Origin: Arcobacteraceae bacterium
GTDB lineage: Bacteria; Campylobacterota; Campylobacteria; Campylobacterales; Arcobacteraceae
Assembly (NCBI GenBank): GCA_021107755.1
Contig: JAIOSF010000020.1
Coordinates: forward strand, 1 to 57,317
Length of the DNA: 57,317 nucleotides
Direction of reading: 5' to 3'
Positions 8,932 through 16,909 of the stretch are shown one piece after another. The position numbers and the translations under genes are program-made. The notes beneath the pieces are model-generated. The model had not been told where the DNA came from, searched no databases, and saw only the letters and a program-made list of their open reading frames with translations. Within the stretch, counting starts at the first letter, position 1. Each line of letters starts with the position of its first letter.

Positions 8932-10740
8932 AACATAACACAACAACAAAAAGATATCTTAGAATCTATAAAACAGTATAAGAATATTAAAATAAATGCC
9001 TTTGCAGGCACTGGAAAAACAACTACTCTCAAACTTATCTCAGAAACATATTCTTCAAAAAAGATACTTTATTTGGCTTTCAATAGTGCAATAAAAAATG
9101 AAGCTATGGGAATATTCCCATCAAATACAAGTGTAAAAACAACCCATGGATTAGCTTATGTTGCAGTGAAAAAACATACCTCTATCAATCTAGATTCTTT
9201 GGTAAACTATAGAGCTATAGATATATCAAAAGAGTTTGGTATCACTTACAATCAAGCTATAGGGGCATTAAAAATATTTGAAAACTTTTGTAACAATACA
9301 AAAGAGGAAATAGCCAAAGATGATATAGAACATAAAAGTGCAAAGAAGATGTTTGATTTGATGCTTATAGGAAAGATGAAGCCTACTCATAGTTTTTATT
9401 TAAAGTATTATTATCTTCTTCTCTCAACTGAGCAAATTCCACAATTCAACTATGATATTATCATGCTTGATGAAGCACAAGATACAAATGAAGTAACTCT
9501 TGGTATCTTTGAAGCTTTAAGTTCTAAAACAAAAATATATGTGGGAGATAAACATCAGCAAATATATTCTTTTCGTGGAAGTAAAAATGCCCTTGATAAA
9601 ATCAAATGTGATAAAAAACTCTATTTGAGTTCAAGTTTTAGATTCAATAATGATATAGCTCAATTTGCAAATAAACTTCTCGCGAAGTTTAAAAATGAAA
9701 ATATAGAGATAAAAGCTTCAAAAGATACAGATAAGACTATCATTACAAATGGATATATCTCAAGAACTAACGCACAACTCATAGCTACTATTTCAAATCG
9801 GATAGAAAATAGAAAACCCTTTGTAACTGTAAGAGATCCAAATGAGATATTTAATCTAACTATTGAGGTGTATTATTTATTAAACAATGAAAAAGAGAAA
9901 ATAGTACGAAATAGATTTTTAAAAGATTTTAGCAGTGATGAGGATATTGCAGATTATGCAAAAGAGGTTGAGGATTTTGAACTAAAATCAGCTTTAAAAG
10001 TTGCTAAAGAGTACAAAGAAAAGATATTTGAATTTCAAGAGGTAGCAAAAAAGTTTTATGATGCTTGGAAAAATAGAGTCAATAATGGTTTTGAACAAAG
10101 GATAGATGAGATACTTTTTCTAACAACAGCACATACAGCTAAAGGTTTAGAGTGGGATAGAGTAACTATAGCAGATGATTTTACAGATTTTGCAGACTTG
10201 ATAGTTGACTTTGGTTGTGATAGTTTAGAAGAGTTCAATCAAGAGCAAAACTTCCTACCAAATCAAGAACTTCTTGATGAGTTTAATCTTTTTTATGTAG
10301 CAATCACTCGAGCTAAAAAATCACTTGTAAAAGATAGTGAAAATTTTCATTATCTTATGGCTAAAAATGTAGATAAACTTATAGACACAAGAATCAAAGA
10401 TGCAAAAGCAAATATAGAAGCGATCCAATCAGGGAAAAAAGTAAGTGTTTCTAAGATGCAACAAGAGGATAAACAACTATTAAGACAACAAAAAAATCAA
10501 GAAGATGGAAAAGCAAAAAATAGTGGGCTAAAATGGAGTTTAGAGGATAAAATTAAACTCAAAAGTATGTTCAAAAAAGCAAATTCTATTACTCAAATAG
10601 CCTCAAAATTAGAACGAACTACAGGGGCTATTTTGGGAGAACTTTTAAAAAGTGAAGTTATCACAAAAGCACAGCAATTAAAACTCTCAGAGTTAGTAAA
10701 AACAAATGGGAACTTAGCTACAATTACCAGTATAAAATAG
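8929..10740 (+). CDS. UvrD/Rep superfamily 1 helicase, FBH1-like
   Basis: A 603-aa ATP-dependent DNA helicase. Walker A is A-F-A-G-T-G-K-T-T-T at residues 24-33. Walker B with D-E-A-Q-D is near residue 183, followed by the G-D-K-H-Q-Q-I-Y-S-F-R-G motif, and motif VI F-Y-V-A-I-T-R-A-K is near residue 460. The T-H-G-L-A-Y segment and general spacing resemble FBH1-type helicases, which act in recombination control. The last 80 residues (K-W-S-L-E-D-K onward) look like a small helix-turn-helix-like tail of unknown use. An exonuclease gene follows 11 bases downstream, so a joint DNA-processing role is likely but unproved. Confidence 0.88.
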   Translation: MNITQQQKDILESIKQYKNIKINAFAGTGKTTTLKLISETYSSKKILYLAFNSAIKNEAMGIFPSNTSVKTTHGLAYVAVKKHTSINLDSLVNYRAIDISKEFGITYNQAIGALKIFENFCNNTKEEIAKDDIEHKSAKKMFDLMLIGKMKPTHSFYLKYYYLLLSTEQIPQFNYDIIMLDEAQDTNEVTLGIFEALSSKTKIYVGDKHQQIYSFRGSKNALDKIKCDKKLYLSSSFRFNNDIAQFANKLLAKFKNENIEIKASKDTDKTIITNGYISRTNAQLIATISNRIENRKPFVTVRDPNEIFNLTIEVYYLLNNEKEKIVRNRFLKDFSSDEDIADYAKEVEDFELKSALKVAKEYKEKIFEFQEVAKKFYDAWKNRVNNGFEQRIDEILFLTTAHTAKGLEWDRVTIADDFTDFADLIVDFGCDSLEEFNQEQNFLPNQELLDEFNLFYVAITRAKKSLVKDSENFHYLMAKNVDKLIDTRIKDAKANIEAIQSGKKVSVSKMQQEDKQLLRQQKNQEDGKAKNSGLKWSLEDKIKLKSMFKKANSITQIASKLERTTGAILGELLKSEVITKAQQLKLSELVKTNGNLATITSIK

Positions 10741-10751
10741 CGGGATAGTTT

Positions 10752-11294
10752 ATGATAATTTTAGATTTTGAAACAAATACAACACACCAATATGATGTGA
10801 TAGAAGCTGCTGCTGTGAAAATAGAGATAAGAGATGGTGAATTTGTTGTAATAGATAAGTTTCATAGATACTATCTCTCACGCCACAATGTTAATCCATA
10901 CTCTTATGCCGTACATAGACTCACCCCTGAGCTTATCTTAGAACACAGAAACAAACAAGAGACAAAATATCCTGCATACTTCAAAGAAGATGAAGATTTT
11001 GCATCTTTTTGCGAAGGGTGTACAACTTTAGTAGCTCACAATATTAGCTTTGAGTTAAGACATATAGAAAAGCTAGTAAAGTTTGAAAAGCATATTTGTA
11101 CTATGAAAGAGAACAAACATATAGTGAAGGCTTTGAACAAAAATGGAAACATAAAAAATCCAAAATTAGATGAAACTTGTATCTACTATGATATAGACTT
11201 TGACCCAAACTCATACCATAGTGCTACTTATGATGTAAGTAAAACTTATGAGATATTGAAAAAGATGAAACTAACAAATTTAACAAAGGTATAA
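10752..11294 (+). CDS. DnaQ-like 3'-5' exonuclease (DEDD) with altered Exo II residue
   Basis: A 180-aa exonuclease-fold protein. Exo I is L-D-F-E-T-N with D5 and E7. Exo II is A-H-N-I-S-F-E, where the usual Asp is Glu101. Exo III is Y-H-S-A-T-Y-D with H156 and D161, the DEDDh arrangement. Members of this family remove nucleotides from DNA or RNA 3' ends with two metal ions; Glu in place of Asp may retain weak metal binding. It is a stand-alone domain, much smaller than a polymerase. It sits 11 bases after the FBH1-like helicase and 4 bases before a DEAD-box gene. Confidence 0.8.
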   Translation: MIILDFETNTTHQYDVIEAAAVKIEIRDGEFVVIDKFHRYYLSRHNVNPYSYAVHRLTPELILEHRNKQETKYPAYFKEDEDFASFCEGCTTLVAHNISFELRHIEKLVKFEKHICTMKENKHIVKALNKNGNIKNPKLDETCIYYDIDFDPNSYHSATYDVSKTYEILKKMKLTNLTKV

Positions 11295-11298
11295 CTAT

Positions 11299-12525
11299 AT
11301 GGGATTTATCCAATTTAATCTATCAGAACCAATGCAAAAGGCACTTACAAAGAACAATTTTTTAACTCCAACACCTATACAACAAAAAGTTATCCCTTTA
11401 GTTTTGAAGTCACAAGATATTATGGCAAAAGCACAAACAGGAAGTGGAAAAACTGCAAGTTTTGTTTTGCCTATTTTGCAAAAGTGGCTTGATAGTTCTT
11501 ATAATGGCAAAGCAAAAATAAGAACGCTCGTTTTAACACCCACAAGAGAACTTACTTTACAAGTGGCTGAGAGTTTTAAAGTTTTTAGTTCAAACTTTTC
11601 AAAAAAACCTAGAATTATAAGTGTAATTGGTGGAGAAGAGATAGCAACACAACTTTATGATTTACAAAAAGGGTGTGATATCTTAGTTGCAACCCCTGGA
11701 AGGCTACTTGATATTTTGAGAAAAAAACAGATTAATTTATCTTCTTTAGAGTTTTTTGTTTTAGATGAAGCAGATAAGATGTTAGATTTGGGTTTTGCAA
11801 ACGAGTTAGATTTAGTTCTTGAAAATTTATCGAAAAACAGAAGAAATTTATTTTTCTCTGCAACCTATCCTCAAAAGATATTAGAGGTTGTATCAAAAAT
11901 AACAGATGATGTAGTTCAGATAAATATAGAAGATGAAACACCAATAGTTGAAAATATAACACAACGGGCAATATTAGTAAATCAAGAGAAAAGAAATCCT
12001 CTTTTAAGAGAACTTTTAAAAACAAATAATTTTAAACAAGTGTTAGTTTTTGTATCAAATAATAGAGCAGCTGATAATCTTGCAGTTAAGTTTAGAAAAT
12101 ATGGTTTTAATGCAGAATCCTTTCATGGAAATCTAGACCAAGATGAAAGAGTGTTTACCCTAGAAGATTTTAAAACGAAAAAGATAGATATACTTTTTTC
12201 TTCTGATATTTCAGCAAGAGGTTTGCATATAGAGGATATATCTTGTGTTATAAATTATGATCTACCAAGAAGTTCAAATGACTATATTCATAGAATTGGA
12301 AGAACTGCCAGAGCTGGAAAAAGCGGAACGGCAATATCATTTATCACATTAGAAAACTTTGAGCATTTTAAACTTATAGAAAAACGCGCACAAATAGAAC
12401 TTGAAAAAGAGCAAATTGAAGGTTTCGAGTTTGTTGGAACAGTTACAAGACAAAAAGGTGGCGCTCCAGTTAAAGGAAAACGGAAAAGTAAAAAAGATAA
12501 ATTGCGTGAGCAGATTGGCAAATAA
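11299..12525 (+). CDS. DEAD-box RNA helicase (RhlE/SrmB-like)
   Basis: A 408-aa ATP-dependent RNA helicase. It shows the Q motif (L-T-P-T-P-I-Q-Q), Walker A A-Q-T-G-S-G-K-T near residue 42, P-T-R-E-L, D-E-A-D near residue 155, S-A-T, and the arginine-finger motif H-R-I-G-R-T-A-R-A-G near residue 330. The C-terminus is short and basic (K-R-K-S-K-K-D-K), an RNA-binding tail. Likely roles are ribosome assembly or RNA decay. A second DEAD-box gene with a different tail lies at 48338-49831, so the two probably have separate duties. Confidence 0.92.
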   Translation: MGFIQFNLSEPMQKALTKNNFLTPTPIQQKVIPLVLKSQDIMAKAQTGSGKTASFVLPILQKWLDSSYNGKAKIRTLVLTPTRELTLQVAESFKVFSSNFSKKPRIISVIGGEEIATQLYDLQKGCDILVATPGRLLDILRKKQINLSSLEFFVLDEADKMLDLGFANELDLVLENLSKNRRNLFFSATYPQKILEVVSKITDDVVQINIEDETPIVENITQRAILVNQEKRNPLLRELLKTNNFKQVLVFVSNNRAADNLAVKFRKYGFNAESFHGNLDQDERVFTLEDFKTKKIDILFSSDISARGLHIEDISCVINYDLPRSSNDYIHRIGRTARAGKSGTAISFITLENFEHFKLIEKRAQIELEKEQIEGFEFVGTVTRQKGGAPVKGKRKSKKDKLREQIGK

Positions 12526-12533
12526 ACTAAGCT

Positions 12534-13208
12534 ATGAATATTATCTATAAAATTTATACTTTACTTTTAAAAAAATATGGTGCTCAAGGTTGGTGGCCAT
12601 TTTTAGGTATTGGTTATCATCCGAATGACTATAGCTATCCTAAAAATAGCAATCAAATATTTGAAGTTGTCTTGGGTTCAATATTAACTCAAAATACCAC
12701 TTTTGTATCTGTAACAAAAGCTATGAATAATCTACAAGAGAATAATTGTATCACAAGTGAATCTATAAAAGCTATGGATGTAGATAAACTCAAAGAGTTT
12801 ATAAAACCAGCAGGGTACTTTAATCAAAAGGCAAATTATATTTTGGAGTTTATACAATTTTATGATAGTTTAGATGGAACTATTCCAACACGCGAGGAGC
12901 TTTTAAAAGTAAAGGGAATAGGGGAAGAGACTGCTGATTCTATCCTTTTATATGGTTATAATCAAGCTCAATTTAAAGTAGATGCATATACTAAAAGGTT
13001 GCTTTTGGAGTTGGATTTGATTGATGAAAAGGCTAAGTATAAAGATATGAAAAAACTATTTGAAGATGCTTTAGAAAAAGAGATACAAGATGAAGATAAA
13101 AGAAGAAAAATCTATCAAGAGTTTCATGCTTTGATTGTGGAGCATGGGAAACATAATTACTCTAAAAAGCCTTATGGTATAGACTGCTTTTTGAAAGATG
13201 AGATATGA
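12534..13208 (+). CDS. MagIII-like DNA glycosylase (HhH-GPD)
   Basis: A 224-aa base-excision repair glycosylase. The helix-hairpin-helix is L-L-K-V-K-G-I-G-E-E-T-A-D around residues 122-134 and the catalytic aspartate is in F-K-V-D-A-Y near residue 148. In endonuclease III the HhH carries a catalytic lysine where this protein has Glu. The C-terminal four-Cys Fe-S cluster is absent. Both traits, and the G-W-W-P and G-S-I-L-T-Q-N-T segments, match the 3-methyladenine glycosylase MagIII of Helicobacter pylori. The role is therefore probably removal of alkylated purines, without lyase activity. It overlaps the next gene by 4 bases. Confidence 0.8.
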   Translation: MNIIYKIYTLLLKKYGAQGWWPFLGIGYHPNDYSYPKNSNQIFEVVLGSILTQNTTFVSVTKAMNNLQENNCITSESIKAMDVDKLKEFIKPAGYFNQKANYILEFIQFYDSLDGTIPTREELLKVKGIGEETADSILLYGYNQAQFKVDAYTKRLLLELDLIDEKAKYKDMKKLFEDALEKEIQDEDKRRKIYQEFHALIVEHGKHNYSKKPYGIDCFLKDEI

Positions 13209-14395
13209 TAAATCTATTAGATAAAAACAAAAACTTCAACATACTCCTTGCAGGGATTATAAGTATCATCATAGGTGTTGGTGTAGCACGATTTGCATTT
13301 ACTACACTGCTTCCTTCTATGCTTGAAGATTTTTTGTCTGTGACCAATGCTGGGCTTTTTGCTTCTTTTAACTATGCTGGATATCTAAGTGGTGCTGTAT
13401 TTAGTATATTTTTAAAAGATATCAATAGTAAAGTAAAATATTTTAGGATAGGGATAGTTTTAAGTGTACTTACAACACTTATACTTGCAACTACCACAAA
13501 TGAGACTTTATGGTTTGTGTCTCGTGTGATTGCTGGGTTTGGGTCGGCTATGGTTTTGATAGTTGGTGGTGCTATAGTGATGGTAAAAATCAATTATGAA
13601 GATAAAACAAAAGCTATGGGGATACATTTTAGTGGGATTGGTTTTGCTATAACTGTAAGTGAGCTTATAGCTCAGTATACCCTTAAAAGTGGTACTTGGA
13701 GTGATGCTTGGATGGTACTTACTATCTTTGCTTTTTTTGCGTCTATTTATGCTATTTATATTTTATCTTTTGATAAAGAGTTGAAAAAAGAGGCAACGAA
13801 ACATAAAGTTTCAAAAGATATGTTTACACCTTATGTTGTCTTGCTAATTTTGGCTTATTTTACAGCAGGGGTGAGCTTCGTGGTTCAAGCTACTTTTTTT
13901 CCTGATATTATCAACTCTTTAGAGGGGCTTGATGGGTATGGAAGTTTAGGTTGGCTTGTGGTTGGTATTGCTGGAATACCATCTGCAATTATCTGGATGA
14001 GACTTGCCCATAGGTACAATAGTGTAGATATCATCATCTTGGCATTTGTGTTGCAAATAGTGGGTATCTTAATACCTACTATGACAAATAATATCTATCT
14101 AAACCTTTTAAGTGGGGCATTATATGGAAGTACTTTTATAGGTCATGTGGCTCTTTTTATGCATTATGGTGGAAAGTTAGCAGGAAAAAATCCAGTGATA
14201 TTTATGGGCTCTATGACTGCTGCTTATGGGATAGGGCAGGTGAGTGCACCACTTTATAGTATAGCTTTGATAGAGAAGTTTGGTAATTATAATATGACTT
14301 TGTATGTTACAGCTTTTATAGCCAGTATTGGTATTTTGTTGTTATTGTATGCGAAAAAATTACGAGCTAAGCATTATGAGAATATTAAATATTAA
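13205..14395 (+). CDS. MFS transporter, YbfB/YjiJ type
   Basis: A 396-aa inner-membrane carrier with about 12 hydrophobic helices. The N-terminal helix G-V-G-V-A-R-F-A-F-T and the following L-S-G-A-V-F region resemble YbfB/YjiJ-family major facilitator proteins. These are uncharacterised or linked loosely to drug or metabolite export. The substrate cannot be read from sequence. ATG overlaps the glycosylase stop as ATGA, so translation is probably coupled, though a functional tie to DNA repair is not evident. A bidirectional terminator follows. Confidence 0.85.
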   Translation: MINLLDKNKNFNILLAGIISIIIGVGVARFAFTTLLPSMLEDFLSVTNAGLFASFNYAGYLSGAVFSIFLKDINSKVKYFRIGIVLSVLTTLILATTTNETLWFVSRVIAGFGSAMVLIVGGAIVMVKINYEDKTKAMGIHFSGIGFAITVSELIAQYTLKSGTWSDAWMVLTIFAFFASIYAIYILSFDKELKKEATKHKVSKDMFTPYVVLLILAYFTAGVSFVVQATFFPDIINSLEGLDGYGSLGWLVVGIAGIPSAIIWMRLAHRYNSVDIIILAFVLQIVGILIPTMTNNIYLNLLSGALYGSTFIGHVALFMHYGGKLAGKNPVIFMGSMTAAYGIGQVSAPLYSIALIEKFGNYNMTLYVTAFIASIGILLLLYAKKLRAKHYENIKY

Positions 14396-14436
14396 TTATT
14401 TGAATCAAGAATTTTATACTTTGATTGTCTAGTAGG

Positions 14437-14463
14437 GAAGGCTTTTTATTATTAAAAGCCTTC
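14437..14463. terminator. Bidirectional terminator between converging genes
   Basis: GAAGGCTTTT (14437-14446) pairs with AAAAGCCTTC (14454-14463) around a TATTATT loop. Each arm supplies a T-tract for one strand, so it can end the rightward MFS transcript and the leftward transcript arriving from 14475-15415. Confidence 0.85.
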
Positions 14464-14474
14464 TAGCCAATTAC

Positions 14475-14966
14475 TTATTTTACTGGCATAGTCATATATT
14501 CTGAAGTGTTATCAGTTTTTTCTGGATCATATATTTTTTGATAGAAACAATTTATATTGTAATTAAAATATAATGGTGTAAATAAGAATGTCCAAAATCC
14601 ATGAAACCAATAAGGATTAGATTTATCAAAATTTAGATAGTTATTTAGTCTATTTCTTGCTTTATATCCCCATATTATCGTAAGAATCCATGAAATATTG
14701 CTAAAAAAAGTTGCAAAATTATCAATAATAATATTAGGAAAAAAGATATTAAAAAGTATTGAAATAACACTAGCATATATAAAAAATATCAATGTAGTAA
14801 TCAATCTTTCTGATAATTTATTATCATTACCGATATGATTGTTTATTTTTTTACTTTGTTTCCTTATATAATGGGCATTGTATATTCCAAGTGTAATTGC
14901 TGATAAAAAAAATAGTTTCCAAGTGCTTTCAGTTTTTAATTCTTTAATAAGTGTATATTCAATCAT
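14475..14966 (-). CDS. DUF4234-like membrane protein
   Basis: A 163-aa integral membrane protein. The opening S-T-W-K-L-F-F-L-S-A-I-T-L-G-I-Y-N followed by a basic stretch is characteristic of the DUF4234 group, whose function is unknown. Three or four hydrophobic segments are visible (about residues 17-33, 57-78, 85-103 and 118-135). It lies 2 bases after the lipoprotein gene at 14969-15415 and should be co-transcribed with it. No catalytic motif is seen. Confidence 0.75.
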   Translation of the reverse strand: MIEYTLIKELKTESTWKLFFLSAITLGIYNAHYIRKQSKKINNHIGNDNKLSERLITTLIFFIYASVISILFNIFFPNIIIDNFATFFSNISWILTIIWGYKARNRLNNYLNFDKSNPYWFHGFWTFLFTPLYFNYNINCFYQKIYDPEKTDNTSEYMTMPVK

Positions 14967-14968
14967 AC

Positions 14969-15415
14969 TTACTCTATACTTTCTTGAGTATCTTTTATCT
15001 CTATTTCACACACTGCTTTATCTACATTTTTTAAATCAGGTCTACCTACTAATAGTCCCATATTAACAGTACCTTGAATACAAACAATATCATTTTCTTT
15101 GACATATACGGCAACTGTAGAAGTAGCTTCAGTTTTTGCCCATAAAATTTTCTTACCTGGTGTCATCTCTTTTGAAATAAAACCACCATTTCGTAATGTT
15201 CCAATAACTTCATCATCATTATTTTTATTTTTTACATCATAGTAAACTCCGCCACCTATAAAACTTGATGGTCTATATACATATACCATCCCTTTACCTT
15301 CTGTCGGTGTTTTGAAGCCCATAAATTGTTTCCCTTTTGCTCCACATCCTGTAAATCCAAGTGCTAATGTTACTCCAATAATTCCTGTTGTAACTAATGA
15401 TAGGTTTATCTTCAT
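14969..15415 (-). CDS. DUF2846-type lipoprotein
   Basis: A 148-aa exported lipoprotein. The signal peptide ends in a lipobox F-T-G-C with lipidated Cys24. The rest is a predicted beta-rich domain with V-Y-V-Y-R-P near residue 45, matching the DUF2846 family, whose role is unknown. It heads a two-gene unit with the DUF4234-like membrane protein, suggesting an envelope function. The RBS region before the ATG is AGAGAAAATG, acceptable for this genome. Confidence 0.8.
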   Translation of the reverse strand: MKINLSLVTTGIIGVTLALGFTGCGAKGKQFMGFKTPTEGKGMVYVYRPSSFIGGGVYYDVKNKNNDDEVIGTLRNGGFISKEMTPGKKILWAKTEATSTVAVYVKENDIVCIQGTVNMGLLVGRPDLKNVDKAVCEIEIKDTQESIE

Positions 15416-15595
15416 TTTCTCTCCATGTTATTTTATTAAATTATTTATATTATTTTAGTTTATTTACAAATATTCTAGAAATCAAATAAATAATTAGTAT
15501 AAAATTCTATCTAAACAATGTCACATATAGTGTCACACTTTTGAGAAATTCTAAAAATTATAATTTAGATTGTATTTAATTTTTTATAGAAAAGT

Positions 15596-16312
15596 TTACT
15601 GAATAATCCCATCATGCCACTGAACCAGTGTAAGCCTATACCCATCAGTCACAGGTAAAACCTCGTGGCTAAAGTAAGGATTACTAGGAAAGACTACCAT
15701 ATCTCCCGCTTTTGGTTTGAGTTTTATTTGATTGTTCTCTTTATCGTAAAGGTAGTTGAATATTAACTCTCCACCACTAAAACTGTAGCCATCGTTTTCC
15801 TCTTGACAAGTAGTAGCAAAAAGTACAGTTGTGACTTTTCTTTGAGGGGCAACATTTATGAAACCTACAGTATTACTGTTTTCATCAACTAATTCACTTG
15901 AATCATCGGCGTGTTTTTTGTAGAAAAAGCCTTTTTTGTATTGGAGCATTTGTACTTTTGTACTAAAAGTTAGCGGAGTGTTAAAAAACTCCTCTATTTG
16001 TGGTTGAAAATTTTGAAACTGAGTATTATAGATATTTGAAAGCTGCTTGTTGAGTTTTAAAATATTTGTTTTTCTTTGTTTTATATTTAGCTTTGGTTGT
16101 ACAATTCCATCTACAACAGTTGCTTTAATTTTGGCTTGTGCTATATCATCTTTTTGTTTTGAATAATCAACTATCTCTTTCAATAGTTCAGGGGTGAAAA
16201 AATTCTCTATTATCAAATATGGATACTCTTTGTACGGATTTGGTAATAGAAGATTTTCTATTGCGATGTTTTCAAAAAGAGGATCACAATATATATGGTT
16301 AGATAGTTGCAT
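15596..16312 (-). CDS. 2-oxoglutarate/Fe(II)-dependent oxygenase (prolyl-4-hydroxylase-like)
   Basis: A 238-aa cytoplasmic dioxygenase. The metal triad is H134-x-D136 and H216, and R226 is placed to bind 2-oxoglutarate. S-G-G-E-L (179-183) and G-D-M-V-V-F-P (203-209) are typical of the P4Hc fold. The family hydroxylates proline or other residues in proteins, or small molecules; the substrate here is unknown. It lies 54 bases downstream of a tiny Cys-rich secreted peptide gene on the same strand, which may be its substrate (inference only). No signal peptide is seen, so any modification of that peptide would happen before export. Confidence 0.85.
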   Translation of the reverse strand: MQLSNHIYCDPLFENIAIENLLLPNPYKEYPYLIIENFFTPELLKEIVDYSKQKDDIAQAKIKATVVDGIVQPKLNIKQRKTNILKLNKQLSNIYNTQFQNFQPQIEEFFNTPLTFSTKVQMLQYKKGFFYKKHADDSSELVDENSNTVGFINVAPQRKVTTVLFATTCQEENDGYSFSGGELIFNYLYDKENNQIKLKPKAGDMVVFPSNPYFSHEVLPVTDGYRLTLVQWHDGIIQ

Positions 16313-16366
16313 TTTCTCTCTTTTTTATAAGTATTAGAATAAGGGTTTTGTATTAAAATTTATGAG

Positions 16367-16588
16367 TTATTTATCCTCTAGCTTTTCTAAACAAGCAGAG
16401 TAAGTAGCATCACATTTATCATAACATTTTTCAACATTTGAATCACCATTTGCATCACAAATAGTTAAGCAAGCAGAATATGCAGCCTCACATTGATCAG
16501 CAGCTTCATTTGCAACTTCATCAGCTGCTATAAGATTTACACAAAGAATTGAAGCAATTAAGAAAATTGCTGTTTTTTTAAGTATCAT
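16367..16588 (-). CDS. Small secreted Cys-rich peptide, mirror-symmetric cysteines
   Basis: A 73-aa protein with a signal peptide (cleavage likely after L-I-A-A near residue 22) and a short acidic mature part. Six cysteines lie at C33, C40, C44, C55, C59 and C66: C-x6-C-x3-C-x10-C-x3-C-x6-C, a palindromic spacing. The two halves share C-E/D-A-x-Y-S-A-C, suggesting an internal duplication. The pattern suits a helical hairpin held by disulfides, or a metal site. A good RBS (AAAGGAAG) precedes the ATG. I do not recognise a named family. It is followed by a 2OG-Fe(II) oxygenase. Confidence 0.8.
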   Translation of the reverse strand: MILKKTAIFLIASILCVNLIAADEVANEAADQCEAAYSACLTICDANGDSNVEKCYDKCDATYSACLEKLEDK

Positions 16589-16626
16589 TTACACTTCCTT
16601 TAATTTTAAGATAAGTTTTTTTTGTT

Positions 16627-16657
16627 AGTATAAATGTATTCTTTATTTGAAGAATAC
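16627..16657 (-). promoter_or_regulatory. Candidate promoter with an 8-bp inverted-repeat operator
   Basis: On the minus strand TATACT (plus 16627-16632) is a plausible -10 box for the Cys-rich peptide gene. Right upstream, GTATTCTT (16636-16643) and AAGAATAC (16650-16657) form a perfect inverted repeat with a 6-base spacer, covering the -35 zone. That is where a dimeric repressor would be expected to bind. The regulator is not known. Confidence 0.5.
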
Positions 16658-16909
16658 ACAACATTTGTTAACTCTAGTATCTACAAGTCTAACGCCAATT
16701 ATAACTATAGATATCTAGGGTTCTTTTTAGCCCTTATTCATAATTGAAATTATAAACTAAAAATGAGATTTTTAAGCTGAAATATTTCTGAATTTTTTGG
16801 AGCTTTTTATAACCCCTTTATTCATCGTATTTACAAGAAAAAAATTATTAAAATTTTCCTATTTATTTTTGAAAAAATCATTAAAATTTGTTAAAAAAAA
16901 AGTTTTTTT
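16658..16909. other. AT-rich intergenic stretch without recognised gene
   Basis: Together with the promoter segment this makes a gap of about 320 bases between the Cys-rich peptide gene and glsA. I see no open frame with a ribosome site and no known RNA. Next to the glsA stop lies an A9-G-T9 run, which may help end the glsA transcript but contains no GC stem. Confidence 0.6.
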
